Source: Oribacterium sp.
Lineage (GTDB): Bacteria > Bacillota_A > Clostridia > Lachnospirales > Lachnospiraceae
Reading direction: 5' to 3'
Assembly (NCBI GenBank): GCA_004554245.1
Contig: SFND01000012.1
Span: 39,362 to 103,361 of the forward strand
DNA: 64,000 bases
Made by a program: the position numbers and the translations under genes. This document shows, piece after piece, positions 61,611 through 64,000 of the stretch; position 1 is the first letter of the stretch, and each line of letters opens with the position of its first letter. Under the pieces are notes generated by a model. It searched no databases, was not told the origin of the DNA, and was given only the letters and a program-made list of their open reading frames with translations.

Positions 61611-62510
61611 TCAGTCTTCTGTGATTTCGCGCACCATAAGCTCTGTAGCTTCTTGCCAGCCCTCCATAAAGTGCGGAATGAAGCCATGCGATTTTCCAGG
61701 GAAGCGTTTCAGAATCACCTCTACTCCAGCTTCCGCCAGGCAAAGCGCATAATCTTCATCTTCATAGCGGAAATTACAAAGCCCAGCTGAAATAATCAGC
61801 GTTTTCGGCTGTCTGGCAAGTAATTCTGTCGGTGCATAGAGTGGCGAATTATGATAATCTTCGAAGTTCTCTTTCTTATCATCGAAGTACAGATCCGCAA
61901 AAGCTTTCGAGCGTTCCATGCCGATCTGGCGATCATAGGAATCAATCTTGTACTGATCCGGAATCCTGTATTCCAGTGGCGGATACGCAAGAATTAAAAG
62001 CTTCGGCATGAATCCTTCTCGCTCTGCACAGCAAATTCCCATCGCCGCGGTCAGAGAAGCACCCGCGCTGTATCCAGCCACCGTGATGTTTTCTTTCGAT
62101 GCTCCCCACTCCTCTACATGGCTCACTACATAATCCAGCGCATCCATACACTGGTACAGAGCGACCGGATAAGGTGCCGTATCCGAAAGTGTATAATCGA
62201 TATCCACTGTGATTCCGCGAATCTGATCCGCCACATATGCACTGTAATAGCTGTCATTTTCACGATGCGGTCCTATAAATCCGCCACCATGGATATTTAT
62301 AAAAACCGGACAGTCTGCAGATCTGTTTTTCGCATTTAAAATGTCCATTCGATACGAAAAACCATCGACGGTTCTGGTGATAGACCGAATCGCTTCGCAT
62401 CGCTCCAGATATGCACGAATTTCTTCTGGATAGGATGGCGCGGCTGAAGCAGGCCTGCGATTCGTCTTTTTAATAATGTTCAGTATTTCCTGTTTTCTCT
62501 CTTCAGTCAT
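61611..62510 (-). CDS. Alpha/beta hydrolase, HSL-type esterase (copy 1)
   Basis: 299-residue hydrolase of the hormone-sensitive lipase family. Oxyanion motif INIHGGGFIGP (about residues 70-80), nucleophile elbow VAGYSAGASLTAAM (Ser about residue 142), catalytic Asp near DEDYALCLAEAGVEV and His in PGKSHGFIPHF. No signal peptide, so cytosolic. It overlaps the second hydrolase gene by eight bases. A carboxylester or lactone substrate is likely; the true one is unknown. Confidence 0.9.
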   Translation of the reverse strand: MTEERKQEILNIIKKTNRRPASAAPSYPEEIRAYLERCEAIRSITRTVDGFSYRMDILNAKNRSADCPVFINIHGGGFIGPHRENDSYYSAYVADQIRGITVDIDYTLSDTAPYPVALYQCMDALDYVVSHVEEWGASKENITVAGYSAGASLTAAMGICCAEREGFMPKLLILAYPPLEYRIPDQYKIDSYDRQIGMERSKAFADLYFDDKKENFEDYHNSPLYAPTELLARQPKTLIISAGLCNFRYEDEDYALCLAEAGVEVILKRFPGKSHGFIPHFMEGWQEATELMVREITED

Positions 62511-63414
62511 TTTCCTGCACCTCTCTGACTTTGCTATTGCGAAGATAGCGAATCATCAGCTCCTGCGCATCCTGCCATGCACCGGTCATGCGAACCGTAA
62601 AACCATGTGCACTTCCTCGATACGATTTAAAAGCGACCTCATTTCCTGCCTGCGCCAGTCTCTGACCATAACGTTCTGTAATCTTACGGAACGGGCAAAA
62701 CTCTGCATTGATCACTAAGGTGCGTGGCTGGTTCTTCAGCATTTCATCGGAAGCAAACACCGGTGAACAGTATGGACTGCTTAAAAGGCGAATGTTTCCG
62801 CCACAATAGAGGGTAGAGAATGCCCTGCTTCTTTCATTTCCGGCCGTTTCAAATGCCATCGCATTATCCAGAGCAGCATAATCAAGTATTTGCAGCGCGA
62901 AGTGCATGTGCCCGCTCTTCGCAGCACGAAGGCATACTGCCGCAGCCAGCGCTCCACCAGCACTATGCCCGCCGATCGAAATCCGTGTCGAATCCGCTTT
63001 CAGTTCCTCTGCATGTGCAAACACCCACTCCGCTACATCCCATACCTGCTCAAACGCGGTCGGAAATACATAATCCGGAGTTACAGCATAATCCACATCG
63101 ATTACCAGTCCCTGTATTGCATTGGCAATATGTGCACAGAGCAGATCATCATCCGAATCCTGCGGATGGATGAAGCCGCCTCCATGGAGGTTGATAAAAA
63201 TCGGCATCGATTTCAGACAGTCCACTGCTTTGGTGAAAACGCATCGTACGGCCACACCTGTCGAAACACTTTCCAGCATTCTCTCCGTCCGCTCTACTTT
63301 CGTCTGATACTCCAGATAATCCTCCGGAATCACCCGCTCCTTAGCTGCATTTTTATGCATATTTGTGCGATCCAGAATTTCGAGCTGTTCCTTCACCTGT
63401 TCTTCACTTAACAT
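62503..63414 (-). CDS. Alpha/beta hydrolase, HSL-type esterase (copy 2)
   Basis: 303-residue paralogue of the neighbouring hydrolase. INLHGGGFIHPQ, nucleophile elbow ISIGGHSAGGALAAAV, C-terminal SYRGSAHGFTVRM with the catalytic His. ATG at 63414 is chosen because GGAGGCGATG precedes it with good spacing; an ATG at 63435 lies before the binding site. Tandem duplication with copy 1 followed by divergence is evident. Transcribed after the permease gene. Confidence 0.9.
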   Translation of the reverse strand: MLSEEQVKEQLEILDRTNMHKNAAKERVIPEDYLEYQTKVERTERMLESVSTGVAVRCVFTKAVDCLKSMPIFINLHGGGFIHPQDSDDDLLCAHIANAIQGLVIDVDYAVTPDYVFPTAFEQVWDVAEWVFAHAEELKADSTRISIGGHSAGGALAAAVCLRAAKSGHMHFALQILDYAALDNAMAFETAGNERSRAFSTLYCGGNIRLLSSPYCSPVFASDEMLKNQPRTLVINAEFCPFRKITERYGQRLAQAGNEVAFKSYRGSAHGFTVRMTGAWQDAQELMIRYLRNSKVREVQEND

Positions 63415-63427
63415 CATCGCCTCCTTA

Positions 63428-64000
63428 TCAACCATACACTGGGTAGAAAATACTTGCTGAAATAATCACAGAGATACACCCCAGTATCAGGTACGGAATC
63501 GTAAAGCGAAGAAGCTTTACCGGATTGTGATTTCCGATGGAGTATGCCATCATGGATGCCGCACAGCCGGTTGGAAACGCAATTGCAAGACAAGAAGATA
63601 GGAAAACCACTAAAACAACCGCTTTCGGATTCATACCACCAGCCAGGGCCGTCGATGCCGCAATCGGTGTCATTATTGCCACCGTACCGTTATTACTGAG
63701 GAACGTCGTCATCACGACTGTCACCACACAGAAAACCGTAATGACCATAACACTTGACGGGTTACTTCCTAAAAGTCTCAGCACGAAATCACCGATCATC
63801 TGACCCGCACCAGAGGAGCTTAATGCTGAAGAAACCACAAGAACACCTGCAACGCAGAAAACCATATCACCAGCCAGTATGCAGGATGCCTCCTGCTGAG
63901 ATACGACCTTTGTTAATATCAGTACGATACAGCCGGCAATCGGCAGAAGATAAATCAGATTTCCAAGCTGTGTAGAGAAAATAAACGCAAGCATGATGAT
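63428..64000 (-). CDS. Ion transporter superfamily permease (5' end outside window)
   Basis: The 190 C-terminal residues of a hydrophobic permease of the ArsB/NhaD/DASS (ion transporter) superfamily. About five helices; DMVFCVAGVLVVSSALSSSG and the hairpin TTFLSNNGTVAIMTPIAAST (TFLSNNxTVAIMxPI pattern) are typical of dicarboxylate/sulfate carriers of this group, as is AIAFPTGCAASMMAYSIGN. The frame is open through position 64000, so the start is outside. Upstream of two hydrolases in a likely operon; it may import an organic anion they act on. Confidence 0.8.
   Translation of the reverse strand: MIMLAFIFSTQLGNLIYLLPIAGCIVLILTKVVSQQEASCILAGDMVFCVAGVLVVSSALSSSGAGQMIGDFVLRLLGSNPSSVMVITVFCVVTVVMTTFLSNNGTVAIMTPIAASTALAGGMNPKAVVLVVFLSSCLAIAFPTGCAASMMAYSIGNHNPVKLLRFTIPYLILGCISVIISASIFYPVYG

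Overview
The window looks like chromosomal DNA of a high-GC member of the Clostridia (Bacillota), most plausibly a Lachnospiraceae-like anaerobe. Support: strong GGAGG-type ribosome binding sites, AddAB rather than RecBCD, a fused SecDF, meso-diaminopimelate dehydrogenase, an Nfn-type electron-bifurcating transhydrogenase pair, a GGGtGRT protein with its Fe-S scaffold partner, pyrK/pyrD type 1B, an iron-containing alcohol dehydrogenase with a Rex-like operator, and an ECF transporter S component. No species can be named from sequence alone. Nearly all genes lie on the minus strand. No tRNA, rRNA, CRISPR array, prophage or intact insertion sequence was seen.

Layout. 1-3.3 kb: MATE efflux pump (cut by the window edge), a membrane-anchored EIIB-like protein without the usual cysteine, a LysR regulator and a secreted repeat protein. 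3.4-7.6 kb: ddh, an AlaX-type tRNA editing protein and an M24 aminopeptidase P. 7.7-8.0 kb: a MITE-like palindromic element. 8.0-14.0 kb: a complete de novo pyrimidine cluster pyrC-K-D-F-E-B-I with a clear promoter. 14.1-20.5 kb: orphan HicB plus AraC regulator, tgt, secDF, mutY. 20.6-24.7 kb: C-terminally shortened MocR regulator, divergent signal-peptidase-II-like protein, mntP, cardiolipin synthase. 24.8-33.4 kb: GGGtGRT/scaffold pair, nfnAB-like genes, mgtE, adh, and a ThyX-like protein with an altered signature. 33.5-46.2 kb: addBA, metY, ECF S component, adenosine deaminase, RelB antitoxin with a toxin remnant, and an orphan GltD-like oxidoreductase.

46.4-64 kb is the most coherent accessory region, an apparent aldarate (D-glucarate/galactarate) island. 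It holds two glucarate-dehydratase-family enzymes, a DapA-superfamily lyase, tartronate semialdehyde reductase, glycerate kinase, an aldo/keto reductase, a PPC protein, a PrpR-type regulator with a degenerate AAA+ domain, a tripartite tricarboxylate-type transporter (tctBAC), a LysR regulator, two tandem HSL-type hydrolases and the C-terminal half of an ion-transporter-superfamily permease. The inferred route is uptake by TctABC, dehydration by GudD, retro-aldol cleavage by the DapA-type enzyme (no GarL/HpcH-type aldolase is present), reduction by GarR and phosphorylation by GarK to enter glycolysis. A 113-bp block about 75% identical between the tctB and gudD promoters sits at the same distance upstream of matching -35/-10 elements, and gives direct evidence of shared control, probably by the adjacent LysR protein.

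Other notable features are a family of short dispersed intergenic repeats, a REP-like element, a 31-bp palindrome upstream of addB, and Ala/Asp/Gly-rich inserts or linkers in several conserved proteins.
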